Below, piece after piece: positions 39,901 to 54,900 of a DNA stretch of 64,000 nt (the first letter of the stretch is position 1; each line of letters begins with the position of its first letter). Source of the stretch: Liolophura sinensis (lineage: Eukaryota > Mollusca > Polyplacophora > Chitonida > Chitonidae); the NCBI RefSeq assembly GCF_032854445.1, contig NC_088307.1, positions 28,614,484 to 28,678,483 of the forward strand, given 5' to 3'. The notes below the pieces were generated by a model. The model was not told the DNA's origin. It was given only the letters and a program-made list of their open reading frames with translations, and ran no database searches. The position numbers and the translations under genes were made by a program.

Positions 39901-42900
39901 TAAACTAGACATACATGCATTACACACTTCTGTCCTACACTCAGACAACACCATGTCCTAAATGTCACTAAACATGTGCAAAGAAGAAAGAAGAACAATT
40001 CTAATACACAAATTCTTCTCTTCATTTAATTTCTAATACGTATACACGTATGTCTGATTGGAGTTTGATTGGTGTGTTACTCGAGAATATTTCACTTGTA
40101 CAATGACAGCCAGCATTATGGTGGGAGGCAGAGCTTGGGGGAAACCCATGACCATCCGCAGGTTGCTGATAGCTCTTCTCACGTACAGCCAAAGAGGAAG
40201 CCAGCATGAGCCACCAGATTGGTGAGAGGCTCCTGGGTCATTGTGCCTCACTGGCACGCTAACAACAAGGACATGAAGGTCGGGACTGGTATTTAACGTC
40301 CTAGTTAGATGTTTGTCATCCACTGTACATGTAGACAATACTAGTTATATTTATGTGTGGAGGAAACTGGAGTTTTTCAGTAAACATTTTAGTATCACCA
40401 AACCCTTGACAAACCTTCTGACTGCAGCCAAACTGGATTGGAGCATGTGATCTCGCTGGTCAATCAACAGCAGTAAGAGCAATGCTTTTATTGTCAAAAG
40501 ATGCGGGAAAGGTCTGGAAAAAGACGGACTTGCCTACGGTACAGCAGAGTACTGCCCCGCGAGGTCTGGAGAAGATGGGCTCGCCTACGGTACGGCAGAG
40601 GACTTCCCCGCAAGGTCTCGGGAAGACGGACTCACCAACCCCAGGGCAGAGGACTGCCCCGCGAGGTCTGGGGAAGACGGACTCACCTACAGTAGGGCAG
40701 AGGAGTTCCCTGTGAGGTCTGGAGAAGACGGACTCACCTACGGTATGGCAGAGGACTTCCCAGTGAGGTCTGGGGAAGACGGATTCGCCTACGGTACGGC
40801 AGAGGACTGCCCCGCGAGGTCTGGGGAAGACGGACTCACCTACGGTAGGGCAAAGAACTTCCCCGCGAGGTCTGGGGAAGACGGACTCACCTACAGTACA
40901 GCAGAGGACTTCCCCGTGAGGTCTGGGGAAGACGGACTCACCTATGGTACGGCAGAGGACTGCCCTGCAAGGTCTGGAAAAGACGGACTCGCCTAGGATA
41001 GGGCAGGGGACTGCCCCGCGAGGTCTGGGAAAAAAAAAACGGACTCGCCTATGGTATGACAGAGGACTGCCCTGCAATGTCTGGGGAAGATGGACTCGGC
41101 TCCGGTACGGCAGATGACTGCCCCGCGAGGTCTGGAGAAGATGGGCTCACCTACGGTACGGCAGAGGACTTCCCCGCGAGGTCTGGGGAAGACAGACTCA
41201 CCAACAATAGGGCAGAGAGCTTCCCAGTGAGGTCTGGGGAAGACGGATTCACCTACAGTACGGCAGAGGACTGCCCTGCAAGGTCTGGGGAAGACGAACT
41301 CACCTACAGTAGGGCAGAGGACTGTCCCGCAAGGTCTGGAGAAGATGGGCTCGCCTATGGTATGGCAGAGGACTGCCCCGCGAGGTCTGGAGAAGATAGA
41401 CTAACCTACGGTACAGTAGAGGATTGCCCCATAAGGTCTGGAGAAGATGGGCTCGCCTATGGTACGGCAGAGGACTGCCCCGCGAGGGTCTGGAGAAGAT
41501 AGACTAACCTACAGTACAGGAGAGAATTGTCCCATGAGGTCTGGGGAAGACAAACTCACGGCACAGTACAGGATCGCCCCATGAGGTTGGGGGAAGATGG
41601 ACTCGGCAGAGGACTTCCCTGCGAGGTCTGGGGAAAGACGAACTCACAGCACAGTGAGGACCGCACCGCAGGGTCTGGAAATGACAGGTTCACTAACGGT
41701 TCAGTAGAGGACTGCCCCATGAGGTCTGGGGAAGATGGACTCCCTTACTGTATATTAAAGGATTGTCTCATAAGGTCTGGGGAAGATAGACTCACCTACA
41801 GTACAGTAGAGGATTGCCCCATAAGGTCTGGGGAAGATAGACTCACCTACGGTACAGTAGAGGATTGCCCCATAAGGTCTGGGGAAGATAGACTCACCTA
41901 CGGTACAGTAGAGGATTGCCCCATAAGGTCTGGGGAAGATGGACTCACCTACGGTACAGTAGAGGATTGCCCCATAAGGTCTGGGGAAGATGGACTCACC
42001 TACGGTACAGTAGAGGATTGCCCCATAAGGTCTGGGGAAGATAGACTCACCTACGGTACAGTAGAGGATTGCCCCATAAGGTCTGGGGAAGATGGACTCA
42101 CCTACGGTACAGTAGAGGATTGCCCCATAAGGTCTGGGGAAGATAGACTCACCTACGGTACAGTAGAGGATTGCCCCATAAGGTCTGGGGAAGATGGACT
42201 CACCTACGGTACAGTAGAGGATTGCCCCATAAGGTCTGGGGAAGATGGACTCAAACCGCACGCTGTAACCAGTGCTCATACCCAACTCTTCTGCTCTTTC
42301 ATTGGCTACTCGTTCTCCAATTGAAATGGCACTTATCCTCCTTGGCTGTGAATAGATCACAAAATGTAACATGTGTGGTGATTGCACATGTATACTGCTC
42401 TCCAGATAACAACTTCTAAATTAAAGGACCTGAAATTTCACCCATGGCTTAATTGCACATTTTGCCTGCTTTTTTGAGATCTATTGACCTTAGAATGATT
42501 TTAAAGGATTTTGGGAAGGTAGGAAAAAATCCAACTAGAAAATTAGAAATTAAAATTTCACTTATTTGGATCTAAGAAACTGCCGAAATTTTAGACCATT
42601 TATCACAACATTTTTAAAAATAGACGAGACTCAAAGAAATTACAGACACATCCTAGCTACATGCATATACTGTATATCGCTTATGATGCTTCACTATCCC
42701 AGTGTACAATCATGGATCAAAGGTGTGTTTGGAGCAGGAAGTTCAAATCCAGCTGACGTCTACCTGAGTCACAACAATGTTGCAGCTGGCTCCTTGTCCA
42801 CTCAATATCATGTCATTCAGAATGTACTGTGGCACCTGGAGAGAAACAAAACATATCATACACAAAAGGACCTTAATTCAAGCGGTAAATAAATTTATTT

Positions 42901-45900
42901 CATTGTTCAAATTTTAGCATTTTTAACCTTCAACAGTTTCATAAAGGTCCAGTATACAAGTTCTTGTCTGTCTAAATAAGCTGTTAGATGATTTGTTTTC
43001 TCTCATAGGAGTATAACTACATATTTCACTTTTCTAAATTTTTTGTGTTAAATTTTCAATTTTGGCAACTAATTTTTTCTACTTAAATTTGAAGTTCAAT
43101 TTTCAAGCAAGCTAATTCATGCTTTGGCTCCACATATAAATAGAACTGGACCACATCAGCCCATACTTATTCAGCAACTGAGAGTTACCTGTGTAGTCTT
43201 CCCACAGCCTGTCTCCCCACGTATTATGATGACAGCGTTCTCCTGAATCATCTTCAGGATTGTCTCCCTTGTGTTAAAGACGGGCAGTTTGGCCCGTTCA
43301 TTCATCATCTAGTAAACAGAGGATTTATTTACTTGTCGGATTGTCATTTTTAATAATAACCGAAACAGAACAATCATAAGACAGTGGTCATGTGCATGGG
43401 TGAAAGAAGTCAACCTCTGACATCTACAAGTTTTAGGCCTTAAATCTAAAACTTTTAGTGAAATAAAGGCCAGATGCCAAGGCCAGATGCCAAGCCAGCC
43501 AAGTCAGATGCTTGGGCCAAATGCCAGGCCAGATGCCAAGCCAGCCAAGTCAGATGCTTGGGCCAAATGCCAGGCCAGATGCCAAGCCAGCCAAGTCAGA
43601 TGCTTGGGCCACATGCCAGGCCAGATACCAAGCAGCCGGAAGAATCGTGTCATGGGTTTATCGACTGCGCTTATTGTCATGGCTGTTCGGCGTAGAAGAC
43701 CTTTCATCATTAGACCAGTTTCTCTCTTTTGTCGCCATTTTACCAGGTCATGTGCTTTACAACCGTCACGTTATTTCTACACGCCCCCTGATTGGCTACT
43801 TTCACTCAATTTCACTCAACTTGCTGACAAAAAATACACACGCACATTTCCGATTCAACTGTGTTGGATAGTGCTGAGTGTTGTTGAACGAAGTTGAGGA
43901 ACCCGTCCAGACTACTCAACACGTCTCATCTTGTTGAGTCAACAAAGTTGGATAGTCTCGATGGGGCTTAAGCAACCGGCTCCAATGTAGTTGCAACATT
44001 TCAACTGGAAAAAAAAGTGGGGGGGGGGGGGGGGGGCGCCTGAACAGAATGGGCTTAAACTTACCTTCTGAAGTTCTGGATCATTGTCTATCTGATTTTG
44101 GAGGCTGTTATTCAAGTCCAGGCTTATCTGCTCCATCGTGGCCTGTTACAATGACAACATGATGATCACAGATTCTTTAAGGCATTCATAAAAAGTAACT
44201 CTAAAACAAATGTAGAAGAGGACAATACATCAAAGTTACCCCTTTGAGCCAACAGCTTATCATGCTGAATTGCTCCATTCTGGCCTATGACAATAACAAC
44301 TACATTAATCATGACTAAAAGTTATTTCAGTATACTTAATGTTGGCTACTAAACTGAAAAAAAAAATGGCCAGAGCATTTCTCAGGTAAGTTTAGTGCTT
44401 AACAAGAAAAGGTAAGTGTAAATTAGAAGTTCACACTGTGCCATATCGATGAGCTTCAGAGAGTTCCCTTATTACATCACACTTTTACCATTTTTCTTCA
44501 GGCCAGCTCCTAAGTTGTTGCTGCAATCAGCAAACTGAAATGCGCTGGTGATTTTCTCCGCGTAGTTTGCGGACACACTGAGCATGTATTTCCGTTGTTA
44601 GCGGTCAGAAAGGTACTGTAGGTTCAGTGACTTAGTAATCCGTGTGACACAAATAGTACGGTGCCATCTCGCAAGTCATTTGAGAAATTTGTGCTGATTG
44701 GTCGACTTGATCACAGGAATTGCTGGAATTTCAGCCATTTTCAGTTTGTATCACATCACTTTCAGATTGCATGTTACAATTCTCAGTTTATATCTCACTA
44801 GTTTCACCTTGCAAAACACTATTTTCAGCTTGTATCTTAGGTCATGATTTTCAGCTTGTATCTTGTATTTCACTATTTTCAACTTGTATCCTGCATTTCA
44901 CAATTTTCAAATTGTATCTCACCATTTTCAGCTTGTACATGTATCTTGTATCTCACCATTTTCAGCCTGTATCTTGTATTTTAGCATTTTCAACTTGTCT
45001 CTAGTATCTCATTACTGTCAGCTTCTATCCTGTATCTCACCATTTTCAACTTCTATCTCACCACTTTCTGACTGTATCTTGAATCTCACCATTCTCAGCT
45101 TGAATCTCACCATTTTCAGTTTGTATCTTGTATCTCGACATTTTCAGCTTCTATCTCACCATTTTCAGTATGTATCTTGTATCTCACCATTTTCAGCTTT
45201 TATCTCACCATTTTCAACATTCATCTCACCATTTTCAACATCTATCTCACCATTTTAATCTTGTATCTCACTGAACACTATCTGTCACTTTCTCTCCCCA
45301 AGTGTACAAGCCACCACTAAACTTACCACAGCCAGGGGCCCCTCGTCAATATTACAGTTGGCCCAGGGGTTCCAGTTGGGTGCAGGGGGAGACCAGGAGA
45401 CAACACCCGAGGGCTGAGGGCGCTTAGGCTCAAATTCCTCCAGGGAAAAGTCTGTTAGCAGAGAGATCGGTTCTTCCTGTTTGCAAGACGGCTGTGGTGA
45501 GAGCAAAACCAGGCAGGCTAATATTGAAAAATTAAAATGAATTTTGGCTAGCAAAGTAGGTTTGATTTTTATTTTAGTTAATTTTATATATATTTTCTAA
45601 AGAATGAATTCTGGGGATACCCTAATTCCTCAACCTTTTCACAACTGAAAGAACAACTTTCAGTGCGATTTATTAACTTGATTTTGAAGACAAAACTACA
45701 TTTTGGCTTGCGATGGCCTGTTTCAGGGCTCCACAAAAAGTATATTAGGCGATTAGTCATTAGGTGTGTGTACACATACTGTGTCTTCTTCTTGCTGGGC
45801 GAGTTCATGTTGCCAAAGTGCTGCCGCCACTGAAGTATCATGTTGAAGACACCCAACACCCAACTCAGTACTGACCCCAGGCCAACCAGTTCTCTTTCCT

Positions 45901-48900
45901 TGCTCTAACCTCTCTGAGCCCGAAAAGAGGAAGCAAGAAGTACAATTTTTAAAGTGTTTGGCATGACCTGATCTGGGTTTGATCCCTGGTCTCCTGATAT
46001 CGAGGCAGAAGCCCAGACCAGCCCAGCCCAGCCAAGCCCAGAAAATAAGGACAAGAACCAACGGCACATGGAGGCTGTTAGTACAGTGTTATAATAAAAT
46101 CAGAGAAGTCACAATGCCAAAGAGTGTTAGAAAACTATTTTAACTAACTAACTATAAAAATAGGTAACTATAAAAAGTGTTACCTTACTGACAGGCTTGA
46201 TATTCCACAGTTCCAGTACAGAGTCCACCTGCTTCACCAGGTCAGGGCTAACCCCTACCTCATATGGTGGAACCTGGAAACATAAATCAGGGTGTACAAG
46301 TGACATAAATCACCAAAGTGGTCAGATATAAAACTGGAAAACATCAACCATCAGGATATAGAAGTGGTCAGGAAACTGGAAAACATAAACCATCAGGGTA
46401 TGAAAGTGGTCAGGAAACTGGAAAACATAAACCATCAGGATATAAAAGTGGTCAGGAAACTGGAAAACATAAACCATCAGGATGTGAAAGTGGTCAGGAA
46501 ACTGGAAAACATAAACCATCAGGATATAAAAGCCTTCAGGAAACTGGAAAACATAAACCATCACGATATAAAAGTGGTCAGGAAACTGGAACTCATAAAC
46601 CATCAGGATATAAAAGTGTTCAGGAAACTGGAAAACATAAACCATCAGGGTATAAAAGTTGTCAGGAAACTGGAAAACATAAACCATCAGGATATAAAAG
46701 TGGTCAGGAAACTGGAAAACATAAACCATCAGGATATAAAAGTGGTCAGGAAACTGGAACTCATAAACCATCAGGGTATAAAAGTGGTCAGGAAACTGGA
46801 AAACATAAACCATCACGATATAAAAGTGGTCAGGAAACTGAAAACATAAACCATCAGGATATAAAAGTGTTCAGGAAACTGGAAAACATCAACCATCAGG
46901 ATATAAAAGTGGTCAGGAAACTGGAAAACATAAACCATCAGGGATATAAAAGTGGTCAGGAAACTGGAAAACATAAACCATCAGGATATAAACGTGGTCA
47001 GGAAACTGGAAAACATAAACCATCAGGATATAAAAGTGGTCAGGAAACTGGAAAACATAAACCATCAGGATATAAAAGTGGTCAGGAAACTGGAACTCAT
47101 AAACCATCAGGATATAAAAGTGGTCAGGAAACTGGAAAACATAAACCATCACGATATAAAAGTGGTCAGGAAACTGGAACTCATAAACCATCACGATATA
47201 AAAGTGGTCAGGAAACTGGAACTCATAAACCATCAGGATATAAAAGTGGTCAGGAAACTGGAAAACATAAACCATCAGGGTATAAAAGTGGTCAGGAAAC
47301 TGGAACTCATAAACCATCAGGGTATAAAAGTGGTCAGGAAACTGGAAAACATAAACCATCAGGGTATGAAAGTGGTCAGGAAACTGGAAAACATAAACCA
47401 TCACGATATAAAAGTGGTCAGGAAACTGGAAAACATAAACCATCAGGATGTGAAAGTGGTCAGGAAACTGGAAAACATAAACCATCACGATATAAAAGTG
47501 GTCAGGAAACTGGAAAACATAAACCATCACGATATAAAAGTGGTCAGGAAACTGGAACTCATAAACCATCAGGATATAAAAGTGGTCAGGAAACTAGAAA
47601 ACATAAACCATCAGGGTATAAAAGTGGTCAGGAAACTGGAACTCATAACCATCAGGATATAAAAGTGGTCAGGAAACTGGAAAACATAAACCATCAGGAT
47701 ATAAAAGTGGTCAGGAAACTGGAAAACATAAACCATCAGGATATAAAAGTGGTCAGGAAACTGGAAAAACATAAACCATCAGGATATAAAAGTGGTCAGG
47801 AAACTGGAACTCATAAACCATCAGGGTATAAAAGTGGTCAGGAAACTGGAACTCATAAACCATCAGGGTATAAAAGTGGTCAGGAAACTGAAAAACATAA
47901 ACCATCAGGATATAAAAGTGGTCAGGAAACTGGAACTCATAAACCATCAGGATATAAAAGTGTTCAGGAAACTGGAAAACATAAACCATCAGGATATAAA
48001 AGTGGTCAGAAAACTGGACAACATAAACCATCAGGATATAAAAGTGTTCAGGAAACTGAAAAACATAAACCATCAGGATATAAAAGTGGTCAGGAAACTT
48101 GAAAATATAAACCATCAGGATATAAAAGTGGTCAGGAAACTGGAACTCATAAACCATCAGGATATAAAAGTGGTCAGGAAACTGGAAAACATAAACCATC
48201 ACGATATAAAAGTGGTCAGGAAACTGGAAAACATAAACCATCAGGATATAAAAGTGGTCAGGAAACTGGAACTCATAAACCATCAGGATATAAAAGTGGT
48301 CAGGAAACTGGAAAACATAAACCATCAGGATATAAAAGCGTTCAGGAAACTGGAAAACATAAACCATCAGGATATAAAAGTGGTCAGGAAACTGGAAAAC
48401 ATAAACCATCAGGATATAAAAGTGGTCAGGAAACTGGAAAACATAAACCATCAGGATGTGAAAGTGGTCAGGAAACTGGAAAACATAAACCATCAGGATA
48501 TAAAAGCCTTCAGGAAACTGGAAAACATAAACCATCACGATATAAAAGTGGTCAGGAAACTGGAACTCATAAACCATCACGATATAAAAGTGGTCAGGAA
48601 ACTGGAAAACATAAACCATCAGGGTATAAAAGTTGTCAGGAAACTGGAAAACATAAACCATCAGGATATAAAAGTGGTCAGGAAACTGGAACTCATAAAC
48701 CATCACGATATAAAAGTGGTCAGGAAACTGGAAAACATAAACCATCAGGATATAAAAGCGTTCAGGAAACTGGAAAACATAAACCATCAGGATATAAAAG
48801 TGGTCAGGAAACTGGAAAACATAAACCATCAGGATATAAAAGTGGTCAGGAAACTGGAAAACATGAACCATCAGGATATAAAAGTGGTCAGGAAACTGGA

Positions 48901-51900
48901 ACTCATAAACCATCACGATATAAAAGTGTTCAGGAAACTGGAAAACATAAACCATCAGGATATAAAAGTAGTCAGGAAACTGGAACTCATAAACCATCAG
49001 GATATAAAAGTGGTCAGGAAACTGGAAAACATAAACCATCAGGATATAAAAGTGGTCAGGAAACTGGAACTCATAAACCATCAGGATATAAAAGTGGTCA
49101 GGAAACTGGAAAACATAAACCATCAGGATATAAAAGTGGTCAGGAAACTGAAACTCATAAACCATCAGGGTATGAAAGTGGTCAGGGAAACATAAAACAT
49201 CAGGATATAAAAGTGGTTAGGGAAGACGGCAAGATAAATCATCAAAAAGTAAAACTGGTCAGGAAAACATAAACCATCAGGATATAAAAGTGGTTAGGGA
49301 AGACGGCAAGATAAATCATCAATAAGTAAAAGTGGTCAGAAAACATAAACCATCAGGATATAAAAGTGGTTAGGGAAGACGGCAAGATAAGTCATCAAAA
49401 AGTAAAAGTGGTCAGGAAAACACAAACCATCAGGATATAAAAGTGGTTAGGGAAGACGGCAAGATAAATCATCAAAAAATAAAAGTGGTCAGGAAAACAT
49501 AAACCATCAGGATATAAAAGTGTTTAGGGAAGACGGCAAGATAAATCTTCAAAAAGTAAAAGTGGTCAGGAAAACATAAACCATCAGGATATAAAAGTGA
49601 TTAGGGAAGGCGGCAAGATAAATCATCAAAAAGTAAAGTGGTCAGGAAAACACAAACCATCAGGATATAAAAGTGGTTAGGGAAGACGGCAAGATAAGTC
49701 ATCAAAAAGTAAAAGTGGTCAGGAAAACATAAACCATCAGGATATAAAAGTGTTTAGGGAAAACGGCAAGATAAATCATCAAGGTGTAAAAGTGGTCAAG
49801 AAATCTGGCAACATAACCTTATCCATAACATTTTTCTTTCACCAAATCAATCCAGAACCAAATCCTTACAAACCATAATCTCACCATATCTGTCACTTTT
49901 TTCTTAGGTTCACCTGTGCACACATCCATGAGTTTCAAATGGAAGAGTTGACCAACCAAATCCTTACAAACCATAATCTCACCATATCTGTGACTTTTTT
50001 CTTAGGTTCACCTGTGCACACATCCATGAGTTTCAAATGGAAGAGTTGACCAACCAAATCCTTACAAACCATAATCTCACCATATCTGTTACTTTTTTCT
50101 TAGGTTCACCTGTGCACATATCCTGAGTTTCAAATGGAAGAGTTGACCAACCAAATCCTTACAAATCATAATCTCACCATATCTGTGACTTTTTTCTTAG
50201 GTTCACCTGTGCACACATCCATGAGTTTCAAATGGAAGAGTTGACCAACCAAATCCTTACAAACCATATTCTCACCATATCTGTGACTTTTTTCTTAGGT
50301 TCACCTGTGCACACATCCATGAGTTTCAATGAAAGAGCTGACCAACCAAATCCTTACAAACCATAATCTCACCATATTTGTGACTTTTTTCTTAGGTTCA
50401 CCTGTGCAACATATCCTGAGTTTCAAATGGAAGAGTTGACCAACCAAATCCTAACAAACCATAATCTCACCATATCTGTGACTTTTTTCTTAGGTTCACC
50501 TGTGCACACATCCCTGAGTTTCAATGAAAGAGTTGACCAACCAAATCCTTACAAACCATAATCTCACCATATCTGTGACTTTTTTCTTAGGTTCACCTGT
50601 GCACACATCCCTGAGTTTCAAAGAAAGAGTTGACCACCAAATCCTTACAAACCATAATCTCACCAAATCTGTGACTTTTTTCTTAGGTTCACCTGTGCAC
50701 ACATCCCTGAGTTTCAAATAAAAGACTTGACCAACCAAATCCTTACAAACCATATTCTCACCATATCTGTGACTTTTTTCTTAGGTTCACCTGTGTACCC
50801 ATCCCTGAGTTTCAAATGGAAGAGTTGACCAACCAAATCCTTACAAACCATAATCTCACCATATCTGCGACTTTTTTCTTAGGTTCACCTGTGCACACAT
50901 CCCTGAGTTTCAAATGAAAGAGTTGACCAACCAAATCCTTACAAACCATAATCTCACCATATCTGCGACTTTTTTCTTAGGTTCACCTCTGAACACATCC
51001 CTGAGTTTCAAATGGAAGAGTTGACCAACAAATCCTTACAAACCATAATCTCACCATATCTGCGACTTTTTTCTTAGGTTCACCTGTGCACACATCCCTG
51101 AGTTTCAAATGAAAGAGTTGACCAACCAAATCCTTACAAACCATAATCTCACCATATCTGCNNNNNNNNNNNNNNNNNNNNNNNNNNNNNNNNNNNNNNN
51201 NNNNNNNNNNNNNNNNNNNNNNNNNNNNNNNNNNNNNNNNNNNNNNNNNNNNNNNNNNNNNNNNNNNNNNNNNNNNNNNNNNNNNNNNNNNNNNNNNNNN
51301 NNNNNNNNNNNNNNNNNNNNNNNNNNNNNNNNNNNNNNNNNNNNNNNNNNNNNNNNNNNNNTCCCTGAGTTTCAAATGAAAGAGTTGACCAACCAAATCC
51401 TTACAAACCATAATCTCACCATATCTGCGACTTTTTTCTTAGGTTCACCTCTGAACACATCCCTGAGTTTCAAATGGAAGAGTTGACCAACCAAATCCTT
51501 ACAAACCATAATCTCACCATATCTGCGACTTTTTTCTTAGGTTCACCTGTGCACACATCCCTGAGTTTCAAATGAAAGAGTTGACCAACCAAATCCTTAC
51601 AAACCATAATCTCACCATATCTGCGACTTTTTTCTTAGGTCCACCTGTGAACACATCCCTGAGTTTTAAATGGAAGACTTGACCAACCAAATCCTTACAA
51701 ACCATAATCTCACCATATCTGCGACTTTTTGCTTAGGTTCACCTGTGAACACATCCCTGAGTTTCAAATGGAAGAGTTGACCAACCAAATCCTTACAAAC
51801 CATAATCCCACCATATTTGTGACTTTTTTCTTAGGTTCACCTGTGAACACATCCCTGAGTTTTAAATGGAAGAGTTGACCAACCAAATCCTTACAAACCA

Positions 51901-54900
51901 TATTCTCACCATATCTGTGACTTTTTTCTTAGGTTCACCTGTGCACACATCCCTGAGTTTCAAATGAAAGAGTTGACCAACCAAATTCTTACAAACCATA
52001 TTCTCACCATATCTGTGACTTTTTTCTTAGGTTCACCTGTGCACACATCCATGAGTTTCAAATGAAAGAGCTGACCAACCAAATCCTTACAAACCATATT
52101 CACACCATATCTGTGACTTTTTTCTTAGGTTCACCTGTGCACACATCCATGAGTTTCAAATGAAAGAGTTGACCAACCAAATTCTTACAAACCATATTCT
52201 CACCATATCTGTGACTTTTTTCTTAGGTTCACCTGTGCACACATCCATGAGTTTCAAATGAAAGAGCTGACCAACCAAATCCTTACAAACCATATTCACA
52301 CCATATCTGTGACTTTTTTCTTAGGTTCACCTGTGCACACATCCATGAGTTTCAAATGAAAGAGTTGACCAACCAAATCCTTACAAATCATAATCTCACC
52401 ATATCTGTGACTTTTTTCTTAGGTTCACCTGTGCACACATCCCTGAGTTTCAAATGGAAGAGTTGACCAACCAAATCCTTACAAACCATAATCTCACCAT
52501 ATCTGTGATGTTTTTCTTAGGTTCACCTGTGCACACATCCCTGAGTTTCAAATGGAAGAGTTGACCAACCAAATCCTTACAAACCATATTCTCACCATAT
52601 CTGTCACTTTTTTCTTAGGTTCACCTGTGCACACATCCATGAGTTTTAAATGGAAGAGTTGACCAACCAAATCCTTACAAACCATAATCTCACCATATCT
52701 GTGACTTTTTTTCTTAGGTTCACCTGTGCACATATCCCTGAGTTTCAAATGGAAGAGTTGACCAACCAAATCCTTACAAATCATAATCTCACCATATCTG
52801 TGACTTTTTTCTTAGGTTCACCTGTGCACACATCCATGAGTTTCAAATGGAAGAGTTGACCAACCAAATCCTTACAAACCATATTCTCACCATATCTGTG
52901 ACTTTTTTCTTAGGTTCACCTGTGCACACATCCATGAGTTTCAAATGAAAGAGCTGACCAACCAAATCCTTACAAACCATAATCTCACCATATTTGTGAC
53001 TTTTTTCTTAGGTTCACCTGTGCACACATCCATGAGTTTCAAATGAAAGAGCTGACCAACCAAATCCTTACAAACCATATTCACACCATATCTGTGACTT
53101 TTTTCTTAGGTTCACCTGTGCACACATCCATGAGTTTCAAATGAAAGAGTTGACCAACCAAATCCTTACAAACCATAATCTCACCATATCTGTGACTTTT
53201 TTCTTAGGTTCACCTGTGCACACATCCATGAGTTTCAAATGGAAGAGTTGACCAACCAAATCCTTACAAACCATAATCTCACCATATCTGTGACGTTTTT
53301 CTTAGGTTCACCTGTGCACACATCCATGAGTTTCAAATGGAAGAGTTGACCAACCAAATCCTTACAAACCATAATCTCACCATATCTGTGACTTTTTTCT
53401 TAGGTTCACCTGTGCACACATCCATGAGTTTCAAATGAAAGAGTTGACCAACCAAATCCTTACAAACCATAATCTCACCATATCTGTGACTTTTTTCTTA
53501 GGTTCACCTGTGCACACATCCATGAGTTTCAAATGAAAGAGTTGACCAACCAAATCCTTACAAACCATAATCTCACCATATCTGTGACTTTTTTCTTAGG
53601 TTCACCTGTGCACACATCCCTGAGTTTCAAAGAAAGAGTTGACCAACCAAATCCTTACAAACCATAATCTCACCAAATCTGTGACTTTTTTCTTAGGTTC
53701 ACCTGTGCACACATCCCTGAGTTTCAAATGAAAGACTTGACCAACCAAATCCTTACAAACCATATTCTCACCATATCTGTGACTTTTTTCTTAGGTTCAC
53801 CTGTGTACCCATCCCTGAGTTTCAAATGGAAGAGTTGACCAACCAAATCCTTACAAACCATAATCTCACCATATCTGCGACTTTTTTCTTAGGTTCACCT
53901 GTGCACACATCCCTGAGTTTCAAATGAAAGAGTTGACCAACCAAATCCTTACAAACCATAATCTCACCATATCTGCGACTTTTTTCTTAGGTTCACCTCT
54001 GAACACATCCCTGAGTTTCAAATGGAAGAGTTGACCAACCAAATCCTTACAAACCATAATCTCACCATATCTGCGACTTTTTTCTTAGGTTCACCTGTGC
54101 ACACATCCCTGAGTTTCAAATGAAAGAGTTGACCAACCAAATCCTTACAAACCATAATCTCACCATATCTGCGACTTTTTTCTTAGGTCCACCTGTGAAC
54201 ACATCCCTGAGTTTTAAATGGAAGACTTGACCAACCAAATCCTTACAAACCATAATCTCACCATATCTGCGACTTTTTTCTTAGGTTCACCTGTGAACAC
54301 ATCCCTGAGTTTCAAATGGAAGAGTTGACCAACCAAATCCTTACAAACCATAATCCCACCATATTTGTGACTTTTTTCTTAGGTTCACCTGTGAACACAT
54401 CCCTGAGTTTCAAATGGAAGAGTTGACCAACCAAATCCTTACAAACCATATTCTCACCATATCTGTGACTTTTTTCTTAGGTTCACCTGTGCACACATCC
54501 CTGAGTTTCAAATGAAAGAGTTGACCAACCAAATTCTTACAAACCATATCTCACCATATCTGTGACTTTTTTCTTAGGTTCACCTGTGCACACATCCATG
54601 AGTTTCAAATGAAAGAGCTGACCAACCAAATCCTTACAAACCATATTCACACCATATCTGTGACTTTTTTCTTAGGTTCACCTGTGCACACATCCATGAG
54701 TTTCAAATGAAAGAGTTGACCAACCAAATTCTTACAAACCATATTCTCACCATATCTGTGACTTTTTTCTTAGGTTCACCTGTGCACACATCCATGAGTT
54801 TCAAATGAAAGAGCTGACCAACCAAATCCTTACAAACCATATTCACACCATATCTGTGACTTTTTTCTTAGGTTCACCTGTGCACACATCCATGAGTTTC

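Noticed and set aside
46318-49195. ORFs of 594, 470 and 467 codons on both strands
   Set aside because: 42-bp array, open in several frames on both strands, lying within a DHX9 intron.
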